Assembly: GCF_029871235.1 (NCBI RefSeq)
Contig: NZ_SSOM01000073.1
Location: forward strand, 430,011-494,010
Origin: Pseudomonas sp. BN411
GTDB taxonomy: Bacteria > Pseudomonadota > Gammaproteobacteria > Pseudomonadales > Pseudomonadaceae
Reading direction: 5' to 3'
DNA length: 64,000 bases
The translations under genes were made by a program, and so were the position numbers. Numbering within the stretch: the first letter of the stretch is position 1; every line of letters begins with the position of its first letter. The notes beneath the pieces were generated by a model. It was given only the letters and a program-made list of their open reading frames with translations. It was not told the DNA's origin and made no database searches. Of this stretch, positions 10,919 to 22,314 are shown piece by piece.

Positions 10919-13900
10919 ATGAAAGCAGGTCTGTACCATCCTGATGAATTCAAGGATAACTGCGGTTTCGGCTTGATCGCCCATATGCAGGGCGAGGCGA
11001 GCCACCATCTTCTTAAAACCGCCATTGAAGCCCTGACCTGCATGACCCACCGCGGCGGCATCAATGCCGACGGCAAGACCGGCGACGGTTGTGGTCTGTT
11101 GATCCAGAAGCCTGACCTTTTCCTGCGCGCCATCGCCAAGGAAACCTTCTCGGTCGAACTGCCTGCCCAGTACGCGGTCGGCATGGTCTTTTTCAACCAG
11201 GACTCGGTTCGCGCCGAAGCCGCTCGCGAAAACATGAATCGCGAGATCCTCGCTGCCGGCCTGCAACTGATCGGCTGGCGCAAGGTGCCGGTAGACACCA
11301 GCGTCCTCGGCCGCCTGGCCCTGGAGCGCCTGCCACAGATCGAGCAGGTGTTCGTCGGTGGTGAAGGCCTGGGCGACCAGGAAATGGCAGTCAAGCTGTT
11401 CAGTGCCCGTCGCCGTTCCTCCGTGGCCAATGCCGCGGACGCCGACCACTACATCTGCAGCTTGTCCCACAAGACCATCATCTACAAAGGCCTGATGATG
11501 CCGGCCGACCTGCAGCAGTTCTACCCGGACCTGGGTGACGAGCGCCTGCAGACCGCCATTTGCGTGTTCCACCAGCGCTTCTCCACCAACACCCTGCCGA
11601 AGTGGCCGCTGGCGCAGCCCTTCCGCTTCCTCGCCCACAACGGCGAGATCAACACCATCACCGGCAACCGCAACTGGGCGGTGGCTCGTCGCACCAAGTT
11701 CGCCAACGAGCAGCTGCCCGATATCGATGAGCTCGGCCCGCTGGTCAACCGCGTCGGTTCCGACTCCTCCAGCATGGACAACATGCTCGAGCTGATGGTC
11801 ACCGGCGGCATCGACCTGTTCCGTGGCGTGCGCATGATCATCCCGCCGGCCTGGCAGAACATGGAAACCATGGATGCCGACCTGCGCGCCTTCTACGAAT
11901 ACAACTCCATGCACATGGAGCCCTGGGACGGCCCCGCCGGCGTCGTGCTCACCGACGGCCGCTATGCCGTCTGCCTGCTCGACCGCAACGGCCTGCGCCC
12001 GGCCCGCTGGGTCACCACCAAGAACGGCTACATCACCCTCGCGTCGGAAATCGGCGTATGGGACTACAAGCCGGAAGACGTACTCGCCAAGGGCCGCGTC
12101 GGTCCCGGGCAGATCCTCGCGGTGGATACCGAGACCGGCCAGATCCTCAACACCAACGACATCGACAGCCGCCTGAAGTCGCGCCACCCGTACAAGCAGT
12201 GGCTGCGCCAGAGCGCCGTGCGCATCCAGGCCAAGCTGGACGACGACCACGGTGTGGCCAGCTACGACAGCGACCAGCTCAAGCAGTACATGAAGATGTT
12301 CCAGGTCACCTTCGAGGAGCGTGACCAGGTGCTGCGTCCGCTGGCCGAACAGGGCCAGGAAGCCGTTGGTTCCATGGGCGACGACACCCCCATGGCCGTG
12401 CTGTCCCAGCGCGTACGTTCGCCGTTCGACTACTTCCGCCAGCAGTTCGCGCAGGTCACCAACCCGCCGATCGACCCGCTGCGTGAAGCGATCGTCATGT
12501 CCCTGGAGATCTGCCTCGGTGCCGAGCGCAACATCTTCAGCGAGTCGCCGGACCACGCCACTCGCGTGATCCTCAGCAGCCCGGTGATCTCCCCGGCCAA
12601 GTGGCGCGCCCTGATGTCCCTGGACCGCCCGGGCTTCGAGCGTCACATCATCGACCTGAACTACGACGAGAGCCTCGGCCTCGAAGCGGCTGTGCGCAAC
12701 ATGGCCGACCAGGCCGAAGAAGCCGTACGTTCCGGCAAGGTGCTGCTGGTCCTGACCGACCGCCACATCGCCCCCGGCAAGCTGCCGACCCACGCCTCTC
12801 TGGCCGTCGGCGCCGTACACCACCGCCTGGTGGAGAAGGGCCTGCGTTGCGACTGCAACATCCTGGTCGAAACCGCCACCGCCCGAGATCCGCACCACTT
12901 CGCCGTACTGGTGGGCTTCGGCGCTTCCGCCGTGTACCCGTTCCTCGCCTATGAAGTGCTGGCGGACCTGATCCGCACCGGCGAAGTGCTGGGCGACCTG
13001 CACGAAGTCTTCAAGCACTACCGCAAGGGCATCTCCAAGGGGCTGCTGAAGATCCTGTCGAAGATGGGCATCTCCACCATCGCGTCCTACCGCGGTGCGC
13101 AGCTGTTCGAAGCTGTCGGCCTGTCCGAGGAAGTGGTCGACCTCAGCTTCCGTGGCGTCGCCAGCCGCATCAAGGGTGCGCGCTTCGTCGACATCGAGTC
13201 CGAGCAGAAGCTGCTGTCCAATGAAGCCTGGAACAACCGCAAGGCCATCCAGCAAGGCGGCCTGCTGAAGTTCGTCTACGGCGGCGAGTACCACGCCTAC
13301 AACCCGGACGTGGTGAACACCCTGCAAGCTGCCGTGCAGCAGGGCAACTACGAGAAGTTCAAGGAATACACCGCGCTGGTGGACAACCGCCCGGTGTCGA
13401 TGCTGCGCGACCTGCTCAAGGTCAAGACTGCCGACCAGCCGCTGCCGCTGGACGAAATCGAGCCGCTGGAGTCCATCTTCAAGCGCTTCGATGCCGCCGG
13501 TATCTCCCTGGGCGCGCTTTCTCCCGAGGCCCACGAGGCCCTGGCAGAAGCCATGAACCGCCTGGGCGGCCGCTCCAACTCCGGTGAGGGTGGTGAAGAC
13601 CCGGCGCGCTACGGCACGGTCAAGAGCTCCAAGATCAAGCAGGTGGCTACCGGCCGCTTTGGTGTGACCCCGGAATACCTGGTCAACGCCGAAGTGCTGC
13701 AGATCAAGGTTGCCCAGGGCGCCAAGCCCGGTGAGGGTGGCCAACTGCCTGGTGGCAAGGTCAACGGCCTGATCGCCCGCCTGCGTTATGCAGTGCCCGG
13801 CGTGACCCTGATTTCGCCGCCGCCGCACCACGACATCTACTCCATCGAAGACCTGGCCCAGCTGATCTATGACCTCAAGCAGGTCAACCCGCAGGCCCTG

Positions 13901-15364
13901 GTCTCGGTGAAGCTGGTGGCTGAAGCCGGCGTCGGCACCATCGCCGCTGGCGTGGCCAAGGCCTATGCCGACCTGATCACCATCTCCGGCTACGACGGCG
14001 GCACCGGCGCATCCCCGTTGACCTCCATCAAGTATGCTGGCAGCCCGTGGGAACTGGGCCTGGCTGAAACCCACCAGACCCTGCGCGGCAACGACCTGCG
14101 CGGCAAGGTGCGTGTACAGACCGACGGCGGCCTGAAAACCGGCCTCGACGTGATCAAGGCGGCCATCCTCGGCGCCGAAAGCTTCGGCTTCGGTACCGCA
14201 CCGATGATCGCCCTGGGCTGCAAATACCTGCGTATCTGCCACCTGAACAACTGCGCCACCGGCGTCGCCACCCAGAACGACAAGCTGCGCAAGGACCACT
14301 TCATCGGCACCGTTGAAATGGTGATGAATTTCTTCACCTACATCGCCGAAGAAACCCGCGAGTGGCTGGCCAAGCTGGGCGTGCGCAGCCTGAGCGAGCT
14401 GATCGGTCGCACCGACCTGCTGGAAATGCTGCCAGGCGACACCGAGAAGCAGGGCTTCCTGGATCTCAGCCCGCTGCTCGGCAGCGACCACGTATCGGCC
14501 GACAAGCCGCAGTTCTGCGAAGTTGAGAAGAACCCGCCCTTCGACCCGGGCCTGCTGGCCGAGAAGATGTGGGGCATCGCCAAGTCTGCCGTCGAAGGCA
14601 AGACCGGCGGCGTCTACGACCTGGAAATCTGCAACTGCGACCGTTCCATCGGCGCGCGCATTTCCGGTGAAATCGCCCGTCGTCACGGCAACCAGGGCAT
14701 GAAAGACGCCCCGGTGACCTTCCGCTTCCGTGGCACCGCAGGTCAGAGCTTCGGCGTGTGGAACGCCGGCGGCCTGAACCTTTACCTCGAAGGCGATGCC
14801 AACGACTATGTGGGCAAGGGCATGACTGGCGGCAAGGTGGTAATCACCCCGCCGAAAGGTAGCCCGTTCAAGAGCCAGGAGTCGGCCATCGTCGGCAACA
14901 CCTGTCTCTACGGCGCCACTGGCGGCAAGCTGTTCGCCGCAGGTACCGCAGGCGAGCGCTTCGCGGTGCGTAACTCCGGCGCCCACGCCGTGGTGGAAGG
15001 TACCGGCGATCACTGCTGCGAATACATGACCGGCGGTTTCGTCTGCGTTCTCGGCAAGACCGGCTACAACTTCGGTTCCGGCATGACTGGCGGCTTCGCC
15101 TACGTGCTGGACCAGGACAACAGCTTCGTCGACCGGGTCAACCACGAACTGGTGGAAATCCAGCGCATCAGCAACGAGTCCATGGAGGCCTACCGTAGCC
15201 ACCTGCACAGCGTGCTGGTCGAGTACGTGAAGGAAACTTCCAGCGACTGGGGCGCTCACCTGCTCGAGAACCTGGACGATTACCTGCGCAAGTTCTGGCT
15301 GGTCAAGCCGAAGGCCGCGAGCCTGGCTTCGCTGCTCTCCAGCACCCGTGCCAACCCGCAATAA
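10919..15364 (+). CDS. gltB: Glutamate synthase (NADPH) large subunit
   Basis: Makes two glutamates from glutamine and 2-oxoglutarate with GltD. It has 1481 residues. The N-terminal class II glutaminase begins, after removal of a 14-residue propeptide, at Cys15 (CGFGLIA). A central domain, the FMN/3Fe-4S synthase domain ([13 protein letters not shown] cluster motif near residue 1103) and the C-terminal GXGXG beta-helix follow. The frame is open to 10778, but the ATG at 10919 has GGTGAGAG upstream and the family N-terminus MKAGLY. The upstream region is a promoter. gltD follows after 36 bases. Confidence 0.97.
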   Translation: MKAGLYHPDEFKDNCGFGLIAHMQGEASHHLLKTAIEALTCMTHRGGINADGKTGDGCGLLIQKPDLFLRAIAKETFSVELPAQYAVGMVFFNQDSVRAEAARENMNREILAAGLQLIGWRKVPVDTSVLGRLALERLPQIEQVFVGGEGLGDQEMAVKLFSARRRSSVANAADADHYICSLSHKTIIYKGLMMPADLQQFYPDLGDERLQTAICVFHQRFSTNTLPKWPLAQPFRFLAHNGEINTITGNRNWAVARRTKFANEQLPDIDELGPLVNRVGSDSSSMDNMLELMVTGGIDLFRGVRMIIPPAWQNMETMDADLRAFYEYNSMHMEPWDGPAGVVLTDGRYAVCLLDRNGLRPARWVTTKNGYITLASEIGVWDYKPEDVLAKGRVGPGQILAVDTETGQILNTNDIDSRLKSRHPYKQWLRQSAVRIQAKLDDDHGVASYDSDQLKQYMKMFQVTFEERDQVLRPLAEQGQEAVGSMGDDTPMAVLSQRVRSPFDYFRQQFAQVTNPPIDPLREAIVMSLEICLGAERNIFSESPDHATRVILSSPVISPAKWRALMSLDRPGFERHIIDLNYDESLGLEAAVRNMADQAEEAVRSGKVLLVLTDRHIAPGKLPTHASLAVGAVHHRLVEKGLRCDCNILVETATARDPHHFAVLVGFGASAVYPFLAYEVLADLIRTGEVLGDLHEVFKHYRKGISKGLLKILSKMGISTIASYRGAQLFEAVGLSEEVVDLSFRGVASRIKGARFVDIESEQKLLSNEAWNNRKAIQQGGLLKFVYGGEYHAYNPDVVNTLQAAVQQGNYEKFKEYTALVDNRPVSMLRDLLKVKTADQPLPLDEIEPLESIFKRFDAAGISLGALSPEAHEALAEAMNRLGGRSNSGEGGEDPARYGTVKSSKIKQVATGRFGVTPEYLVNAEVLQIKVAQGAKPGEGGQLPGGKVNGLIARLRYAVPGVTLISPPPHHDIYSIEDLAQLIYDLKQVNPQALVSVKLVAEAGVGTIAAGVAKAYADLITISGYDGGTGASPLTSIKYAGSPWELGLAETHQTLRGNDLRGKVRVQTDGGLKTGLDVIKAAILGAESFGFGTAPMIALGCKYLRICHLNNCATGVATQNDKLRKDHFIGTVEMVMNFFTYIAEETREWLAKLGVRSLSELIGRTDLLEMLPGDTEKQGFLDLSPLLGSDHVSADKPQFCEVEKNPPFDPGLLAEKMWGIAKSAVEGKTGGVYDLEICNCDRSIGARISGEIARRHGNQGMKDAPVTFRFRGTAGQSFGVWNAGGLNLYLEGDANDYVGKGMTGGKVVITPPKGSPFKSQESAIVGNTCLYGATGGKLFAAGTAGERFAVRNSGAHAVVEGTGDHCCEYMTGGFVCVLGKTGYNFGSGMTGGFAYVLDQDNSFVDRVNHELVEIQRISNESMEAYRSHLHSVLVEYVKETSSDWGAHLLENLDDYLRKFWLVKPKAASLASLLSSTRANPQ

Positions 15365-16819
<1,455 letters not shown>

Positions 16820-16863
16820 GCGCTTAAAGCTCCAGGGGCGCAGCGACCAAATGTCGCGATGGA

Positions 16864-16893
16864 CAAAAGGCACGGCACCCGCCGTGCCTTTTG
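16864..16893 (+). terminator. Intrinsic terminator after gltD
   Basis: A perfect 13-base inverted repeat, CAAAAGGCACGGC and its complement with a four-base loop, ends in TTTTG. It lies 45 bases past the gltD stop and 48 bases before hemE. Confidence 0.85.
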
Positions 16894-16940
16894 CATTGGG
16901 CTCTGCGAAAATGCCCGCACTTTTTTGCTGGAATCCTGCC

Positions 16941-18008
16941 ATGACCGCTCTGAAGAACGACCGTTTCCTTCGCGCGCTGCTGAAGCAGCCAGTCGACGTC
17001 ACCCCTGTCTGGATGATGCGCCAGGCCGGTCGCTACCTGCCGGAGTACCGCGCGACCCGCGCCAAGGCCGGTGACTTCATGAGCCTGTGCATGAACCCCG
17101 AGCTGGCCTGCGAAGTGACCCTGCAGCCGCTGGATCGCTACCCGCAACTGGACGCCGCGATCCTCTTCTCCGACATCCTCACCATCCCCGACGCCATGGG
17201 CCAGGGCCTGTTCTTCGAGGCCGGCGAAGGTCCGCGCTTCAAGAAAGTGGTGAACAACCAGGCCGATATCGACGCCCTGCCGATTCCCGACGCGGAGAAG
17301 GACCTGGGTTACGTGATGGATGCCGTGCGCACCATTCGTCGCGAGCTGAACGGCCGCGTGCCGCTGATCGGCTTCTCCGGCAGTCCCTGGACCCTGGCCA
17401 CCTACATGGTCGAGGGCGGCTCCAGCCGTGACTTCCGCAAGTCCAAGGCGATGCTCTACGACAACCCGCAGGCCATGCACGCCCTGCTGGACAAGCTGGC
17501 CCAGTCGGTGACCGCCTACCTCAATGGCCAGATCATGGCCGGCGCCCAGGCGGTGCAGATCTTCGACTCCTGGGGCGGCGCGCTGTCCGCGGCGGCCTAC
17601 CAGGAATTCTCCCTGGCCTACATGAAGAAGATCGTCGACGGCCTGATCCGCGAGCACGACGGTCGTCGTGTGCCGGTGATCCTTTTCACCAAGGGTGGTG
17701 GCCTCTGGCTGGAATCCATGGCCGATACCGGCGCCGAAGCCCTGGGCCTGGACTGGACCTGCGACATCGGCAGCGCCCGTGCCCGCGTAGGTAGCAAGGT
17801 GGCCCTGCAGGGCAACATGGACCCCTCCGTGCTCTACGCGAACCCGGCTGCCATCCGCGCCGAGGTGGGCCGCATCCTCGCGGCGTACGGCAATGGCACG
17901 GGCCACGTCTTCAACCTCGGCCACGGCATCACCCCGGAAGTCGACCCGGCCCACGCCGGTGCCTTCTTCGAGGCGGTGCACGAGCTCTCGGCGCAGTACC
18001 ACGCCTGA
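16941..18008 (+). CDS. hemE: Uroporphyrinogen decarboxylase
   Basis: Decarboxylates the four acetate side chains of uroporphyrinogen III to give coproporphyrinogen III in haem synthesis. It has 355 residues. The N-terminal signature [14 protein letters not shown] (about residues 24-37) and the second signature [13 protein letters not shown] are both present. The open frame extends to 16851 through the gltD terminator, so the ATG at 16941 ([10 protein letters not shown]) is clearly the start. It appears to be a single-gene unit bounded by terminators. Confidence 0.97.
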   Translation: MTALKNDRFLRALLKQPVDVTPVWMMRQAGRYLPEYRATRAKAGDFMSLCMNPELACEVTLQPLDRYPQLDAAILFSDILTIPDAMGQGLFFEAGEGPRFKKVVNNQADIDALPIPDAEKDLGYVMDAVRTIRRELNGRVPLIGFSGSPWTLATYMVEGGSSRDFRKSKAMLYDNPQAMHALLDKLAQSVTAYLNGQIMAGAQAVQIFDSWGGALSAAAYQEFSLAYMKKIVDGLIREHDGRRVPVILFTKGGGLWLESMADTGAEALGLDWTCDIGSARARVGSKVALQGNMDPSVLYANPAAIRAEVGRILAAYGNGTGHVFNLGHGITPEVDPAHAGAFFEAVHELSAQYHA

Positions 18009-18023
18009 GTCGCCTCCCGAAAA

Positions 18024-18054
18024 TGAAAAAGCCCGGTGATGCCGGGCTTTTTCA
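18024..18054 (+). terminator. Intrinsic terminator after hemE
   Basis: A perfect inverted repeat (TGAAAAAGCCCGG and its complement, five-base loop) ends in a run of T, 16 bases past the hemE stop. Confidence 0.9.
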
Positions 18055-18150
18055 TGCCTGAAGCGGGATCAGGCTCGTCGGTATCGCTCGCGATTGGCAT
18101 GTCCTGCGCATAGAATCCAGCGGTACCCAAAGGCACCAGGAGGGAAGTTC

Positions 18151-18915
18151 ATGCGGCGCGTGGTTTTCAATCAGAAGGGCGGAGTGGGCAAATCCAGCAT
18201 TGCCTGCAACCTGGCGGCGGTGAGCGCTTCGCAGGGGTATCGCACCCTGCTGATCGATCTGGATGCCCAGGCCAACTCCACGCATTACCTCACCGGCCTG
18301 ACGGGCGAGGATATTCCGATGGGGATCGCCGATTTCTTCAAGCAGACCCTGTCGGCTACCGCCTTCCGCAAGGGCAAGGTGGATATCTACGAAACCCCCT
18401 ACGACAACCTGCACGTGGTGACCGCCACGGCCGAGCTGGCCGACCTGCAGCCCAAGCTGGAGGCCAAGCACAAGATCAACAAGCTGCGCAAACTGCTGGA
18501 GGATCTGAGCGAGGACTACGACCGCATCTATCTGGATACGCCGCCAGCTCTGAACTTCTATACGGTTTCTGCACTGATCGCTGCCGATCGCTGCCTGATT
18601 CCCTTCGACTGCGACAGCTTCTCGCGCAATGCGCTCTACGGTCTGCTGGCGGAGATCGAAGAGCTGAAGGAAGACCACAACGAAGGCCTGGAAGTGGAAG
18701 GCATCGTGGTCAACCAATTCCAGCCGCGGGCGTCGTTACCGCAGCAGCTGCTGGATGAGTTGGTGGAAGAAGGGCTGCCGGTGCTGCCGGTGAACCTGAT
18801 GATGTCGGTGAAGATGCGCGAGTCGCACCAGGCCTGCAAACCGCTGATCTACCTCGAGCCCCGGCACAAGCTGACCCAGCAATTCGTCGAGCTGCACGAT
18901 CTGCTGGAAAGCTGA
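18151..18915 (+). CDS. ParA/MinD-family ATPase, orphan
   Basis: Deviant Walker A ATPase: KGGVGKSS lies near residues 9-16, the A' motif LLIDLDAQAN near 35, and the DTPPAL motif near 130. It has 254 residues. The start is ATG at 18151, with a strong AGGAGGGA just upstream; the open frame extends further back but without support. No parB-like partner or parS-like site lies beside it, so plasmid-type partitioning is unlikely here. Orphan ParA proteins often position protein cargo. The cargo of this one cannot be told from the sequence. Confidence 0.85.
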   Translation: MRRVVFNQKGGVGKSSIACNLAAVSASQGYRTLLIDLDAQANSTHYLTGLTGEDIPMGIADFFKQTLSATAFRKGKVDIYETPYDNLHVVTATAELADLQPKLEAKHKINKLRKLLEDLSEDYDRIYLDTPPALNFYTVSALIAADRCLIPFDCDSFSRNALYGLLAEIEELKEDHNEGLEVEGIVVNQFQPRASLPQQLLDELVEEGLPVLPVNLMMSVKMRESHQACKPLIYLEPRHKLTQQFVELHDLLES

Positions 18916-18939
18916 AGGTAACGATTACGCTGAAGTCCC

Positions 18940-18967
18940 CATTCGCCCCGGCTTGCCGGGGCGAATG
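18940..18967. terminator. Bidirectional hairpin between convergent genes
   Basis: A perfect 12-base palindrome (CATTCGCCCCGG, loop CTTG, then its complement) lies between the convergent parA-like and stress-protein genes. It could end both transcripts. T-runs are weak on both sides. Confidence 0.5.
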
Positions 18968-18969
18968 CG

Positions 18970-19797
18970 TTATTTGACCAGCAAAAGGTCGCAGGGCGGG
19001 GCTTGCAGGTATCGCAAGGCGAGGCTGCCCAGCAGGGCCTGAGATATCAGGCTGCGACCATGACTGCCAAGGGCCAGCAATTGTGGACGTTGCTCGGCGA
19101 CGGCCTCATCCAATGCCCGGGGCAGGGCGCCGCGGCGTATCACTTCCAGCTCCACGGTCGGGATCTTGCCGGCAAGGCCTGACAGTTCGTCTTCCAGCAG
19201 TTTCCCCAGCAATTCCCGCTGCGTGGCGAGGAAGTCGGTCGAATTGCCGCTCTTCGACAGCAGTCGACTGCCCAGCTCCATTACGTTGAGGGCGACCAGG
19301 CGGGCATCCTGAGGTAACAGGGTGCAGGCATTGCGCAAGGCGTCGCAGGCGCAGAGGGAGAAGTCCAGCGCCACGGCAGCCTTCTGATAGGGCTTGTCCG
19401 CCTGCTCGCCCATCACCAGCAGCAACGGGGCGCTCAGGTGGCGGGCAACCCGCTCCAGGGTGGTGCCGATGAACAGTTCCGGTGCGTTGTGATGGTGCCG
19501 ACCGATCACCAGCAGATCGGCCTGGCTGTCGCCCATCTCTTCGAGGATCTGTTGCGCCGGGCGGCCCTTGCGCAGGAGCAACTGGCAATCTTCCACACCC
19601 TGTCGGGCCAGATGCTCGCTGAAGTATTGCTGGGCGGCATCGCGCAGGTTGCTCTGGACGGCGTTGGGGAGGTGGTCTTCGAGGACATGCAGGACGGAGA
19701 GGCGTGCGTCGTGCTGGCGGGCGAGCTGGATGGCGCGATGCAATGCGATGTCAGCCTCGCGGCTGAGGTCATGGGCTACCAGGATGTGCTTGAACAT
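18970..19797 (-). CDS. Tandem universal stress protein (two UspA domains)
   Basis: Cytoplasmic UspA-type protein of 275 residues with two Usp folds, one from about residue 1 to 140 and one from 150 to 275. The second has the full ATP-binding pattern GSHGRS followed by LLGSLA near its end. The first is less canonical (IGRHHHN). The ATG at 19797 begins MFKHILVAHDL and has GAGGAGG just upstream. The frame is open for 44 more codons without a ribosome site. Many Pseudomonas Usp genes respond to anaerobiosis; I see no clear Anr box here. Confidence 0.9.
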   Translation of the reverse strand: MFKHILVAHDLSREADIALHRAIQLARQHDARLSVLHVLEDHLPNAVQSNLRDAAQQYFSEHLARQGVEDCQLLLRKGRPAQQILEEMGDSQADLLVIGRHHHNAPELFIGTTLERVARHLSAPLLLVMGEQADKPYQKAAVALDFSLCACDALRNACTLLPQDARLVALNVMELGSRLLSKSGNSTDFLATQRELLGKLLEDELSGLAGKIPTVELEVIRRGALPRALDEAVAEQRPQLLALGSHGRSLISQALLGSLALRYLQAPPCDLLLVK

Positions 19798-19870
19798 GGT
19801 GTGGACCTCCTCTGGAGGCCACACTCTGCGGCCTTTCGTCGCGCGGCAGATTGATCCAGCGCAAGGCCGC

Positions 19871-20314
19871 TCAATGTGCCCGCATCTGGTACAACCCGCG
19901 GCTTTCAGCGACCACTTCTCCGTCGGCATCCAATAGCTGGAGCTCTAGCCAGTACTCGGACTTGCCGCTGGCTTCGGCTTCGTTCTGGATGCGCGTGATC
20001 TCCGCCTGGTCGATACGTGCATCCACCGTGATGTCGCCCTTGGCCGGCCGGCGGAAGCGCAGGTTCATCTCCTTCACGATGGGATAGAAGCGACGGGCGT
20101 CGAAGCTGGTGAGAAAAAGCGCGCCGCCGGGCATCTCGGCCAGCGTGAAGATCGCCCCGGCATACAGGGTGCCGATGTGGTTCTGGTTACCTTGCAGCGG
20201 CATGCGCAGGCGCACGTGTCCCGGCTCCAGGATCTCGGCCTGCAGGCCGCTGCGTTTGACGAAGGCGATATGTTCTTCGGTGAGCTGGCGAACCAGCTCA
20301 GGGGGCATGGACAT
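19871..20314 (-). CDS. Hotdog-fold thioesterase (YiiD_C/DUF4442 type)
   Basis: Small protein of 147 residues with the hotdog pattern: an N-terminal helix, then NHIGTLYAGAIFTLAEMPGGAL, which fits the central helix and its catalytic-side loop. It probably hydrolyses an acyl thioester, but the substrate is unknown. The start could be ATG at 20314 or the ATG two codons later. It lies between the stress protein and trxC on the same strand, about 90 bases from trxC. Confidence 0.75.
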   Translation of the reverse strand: MSMPPELVRQLTEEHIAFVKRSGLQAEILEPGHVRLRMPLQGNQNHIGTLYAGAIFTLAEMPGGALFLTSFDARRFYPIVKEMNLRFRRPAKGDITVDARIDQAEITRIQNEAEASGKSEYWLELQLLDADGEVVAESRGLYQMRAH

Positions 20315-20403
20315 GGCGGGCTCCAGCGTTGTGGTTTCCAGAGCCTAGCCGGCGCGGCGAGCTCGGCAATGACCGGGATGGCCAGCGCGATTGACCGAAG
20401 CGA

Positions 20404-20838
20404 TCAGATGCCCTGGGAGCTGAGCCAACTGATCAATTGCGGCAGCGGCAGGGCACCGCTCTGGCGGGCGACTTCCTTGCCGTCCTTGAACAGGATCAGC
20501 GTCGGGATGGAGCGGATGCCCAGTTGCCCCGCCAGGTTGCGATTGGCTTCGCTGTCCAGCTTGCCCAGGCGGCAGCGACCCTGGAGCTGTCCGGCGGCCT
20601 GCTGGTAGATGGGCGCGAAGGATTTGCAGGGGCCGCACCAGTCCGCCCAGACGTCCACCAGAAGGGGGAGGTCGCCTCGAAGTTGCTTGGCGAAGTCGGC
20701 TTCATTCAAGTCGAAGGGTGCTGCAGGAAGCACAGCGCTCTTGCAGTGGCCACAGCGCGGAGAGTCGCCCAGGCGGGCAGCGGGGATACGGTTCAGCCCG
20801 GCGCAGTGGGCGCAGGGAATGAGCAGGGGATCGGTCAT
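20404..20838 (-). CDS. trxC: Thioredoxin 2, zinc-binding
   Basis: Cytoplasmic disulfide reductase. The N-terminal zinc ribbon carries CAHC (residues 9-12) and CGHC (about 29-32). A thioredoxin fold follows, with the active site WCGPC near residue 67 and the cis-Pro segment IRSIPTLILF. The 144 residues match the usual TrxC length. In enterobacteria trxC is under OxyR control. I could not confirm an OxyR site here. Confidence 0.95.
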   Translation of the reverse strand: MTDPLLIPCAHCAGLNRIPAARLGDSPRCGHCKSAVLPAAPFDLNEADFAKQLRGDLPLLVDVWADWCGPCKSFAPIYQQAAGQLQGRCRLGKLDSEANRNLAGQLGIRSIPTLILFKDGKEVARQSGALPLPQLISWLSSQGI

Positions 20839-20904
20839 GGTCGGCTCCAGATCGGGACTGACCCTGATCTGGAGCCGGAACCGGCATAAATCAAGTCCCG
20901 GGCG

Positions 20905-22182
20905 TTAGCCGCGGGAGGCCTCCAGGGCCTGGGCCAGGTCGGCGAGGATGTCGTCGATGTGCTCGATACCGATGGACAGGCGCACCATGTCGCGGCTCAC
21001 CCCCGCCCGTGCCAGTTCCTCCTCGTTGAGCTGGCGGTGAGTGGTGGAGGCCGGGTGGCAGGCCAGGGACTTGGCGTCGCCGATGTTCACCAGGCGAACC
21101 ACCAATTTCAGGGCATCGATGAAGCGCGTACCGGCTTCGATGCCGCCGAGGATGCCGAAGCTGAGGATGGAGGCCGGCTTGCCGCCGGTGTAGCGCTGCG
21201 CCAGGGCATGTTCGGGGTGATCCGGCAGGCCGGCGTATTTCACCCAGGCCACCTGCGGGTGCGCTTGCAGGAAACGGGCGACTTCGAGCGCGTTGCCGGT
21301 GTGACGCTCCATGCGCAGGGCCAGGGTCTCCAGGCCCTGGAGGATCAGGAACGCGTTGAACGGCGAGAGCGCCGCGCCCATGTTGCGCAGGGGCACAACG
21401 CGGCAGCGCCCGATGAAGGCGGCGGGACCGAAGGCTTCGGTGTAGGTGACGCCGTGGTAGGACGGGTCGGGGGTATTGAGTAGCGGAAAGCGGTCCTTGT
21501 GCTGGGCCCAGGGGAACTGGCCGGAGTCGACAACGATGCCGCCAATGCTGGTGCCGTGGCCACCGATGTACTTGGTCAGCGAATGCACCACGATGTCCGC
21601 ACCGTGCTCGAAGGGACGGCAGAGGATGGGCGTGGCTACGGTGTTGTCGACGATCAGCGGCACGCCGTGGCGGTGGGCCGCCTCGGCCAGGGCCGCGAGG
21701 TCGACGATGTTGCCCGCCGGGTTGCCGATGGACTCGCAGAACACCGCCTTGGTGCGTTCGTCGATAAGCGCTTCCAGGGCGGCAATGTCGTCATGGGCGG
21801 CGAAGCGTACCTGGATGCCTGAGCGCGGCAGTGTGTGGGCGAAGAGGTTGTAGGTGCCGCCATAGAGCTTGGCCACCGAGACGATATTGTCGCCGGCTTC
21901 GGCCAGCGTCTGGATGGCATAGGTGATGGCCGCCATGCCCGAGGCGACCGCCAGGGCGCCAACGCCGCCTTCCAGTGCCGCCACACGTTTTTCCAGCACG
22001 TCGTTGGTGGGGTTCATGATGCGGCTGTAGATGTTGCCGGCCACCTTGAGGTCGAACAGGTCCGCCCCGTGCTGGGTGTCATCGAAGGCGTAGGAGGTGG
22101 TCTGGTAGATCGGCACGGCCACGGCCTTGGTGGTTGGGTCGGGGCTGTAGCCGGCGTGGACGGCGAGGGTTTCCGGTTTCAT
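20905..22182 (-). CDS. metY: O-acetylhomoserine sulfhydrylase
   Basis: PLP enzyme of the Cys/Met metabolism family that makes homocysteine from O-acetylhomoserine and sulfide. It has 425 residues. The PLP-binding lysine lies in [13 protein letters not shown] near residue 210, and the N-terminal YQTTSYAF and [10 protein letters not shown] segments are typical of MetY. ATG at 22182 ([15 protein letters not shown]) is preferred to the open frame extending to 22245, which runs past the likely ribosome site. A TauE-type permease on the same strand lies just upstream, possibly for a sulfur compound. Confidence 0.95.
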   Translation of the reverse strand: MKPETLAVHAGYSPDPTTKAVAVPIYQTTSYAFDDTQHGADLFDLKVAGNIYSRIMNPTNDVLEKRVAALEGGVGALAVASGMAAITYAIQTLAEAGDNIVSVAKLYGGTYNLFAHTLPRSGIQVRFAAHDDIAALEALIDERTKAVFCESIGNPAGNIVDLAALAEAAHRHGVPLIVDNTVATPILCRPFEHGADIVVHSLTKYIGGHGTSIGGIVVDSGQFPWAQHKDRFPLLNTPDPSYHGVTYTEAFGPAAFIGRCRVVPLRNMGAALSPFNAFLILQGLETLALRMERHTGNALEVARFLQAHPQVAWVKYAGLPDHPEHALAQRYTGGKPASILSFGILGGIEAGTRFIDALKLVVRLVNIGDAKSLACHPASTTHRQLNEEELARAGVSRDMVRLSIGIEHIDDILADLAQALEASRG

Positions 22183-22231
22183 GCAGTTGCGTTCCTTCGG
22201 CAGTTGGAGGCACGCAGCATGTGAAAACACA

Positions 22232-22272
22232 CCGGCCCCGGTCAATCCGTCGAAAGGACTGACAGGGGCCGG
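22232..22272 (-). terminator. Large hairpin between the TauE-type gene and metY
   Basis: A 17-base stem (CCGGCCCC outer arm, seven-base loop) has one mismatch and one G-T pair. It lies 42 bases past the permease stop and 50 bases before the metY ATG. On the minus strand it is followed by GTGTGTTTTC, a poor T-run. It may be a terminator or attenuator, or a leader structure for metY. Confidence 0.45.
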
Positions 22273-22314
22273 GGCTAGAACCTTTGCTTCTGTACTTAGA
22301 TCGTCGTCGCGAGA

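Noticed and set aside
16851-16940. An upstream start for hemE
   Set aside because: The extension is the translation of the gltD terminator hairpin; ATG at 16941 gives the family N-terminus.
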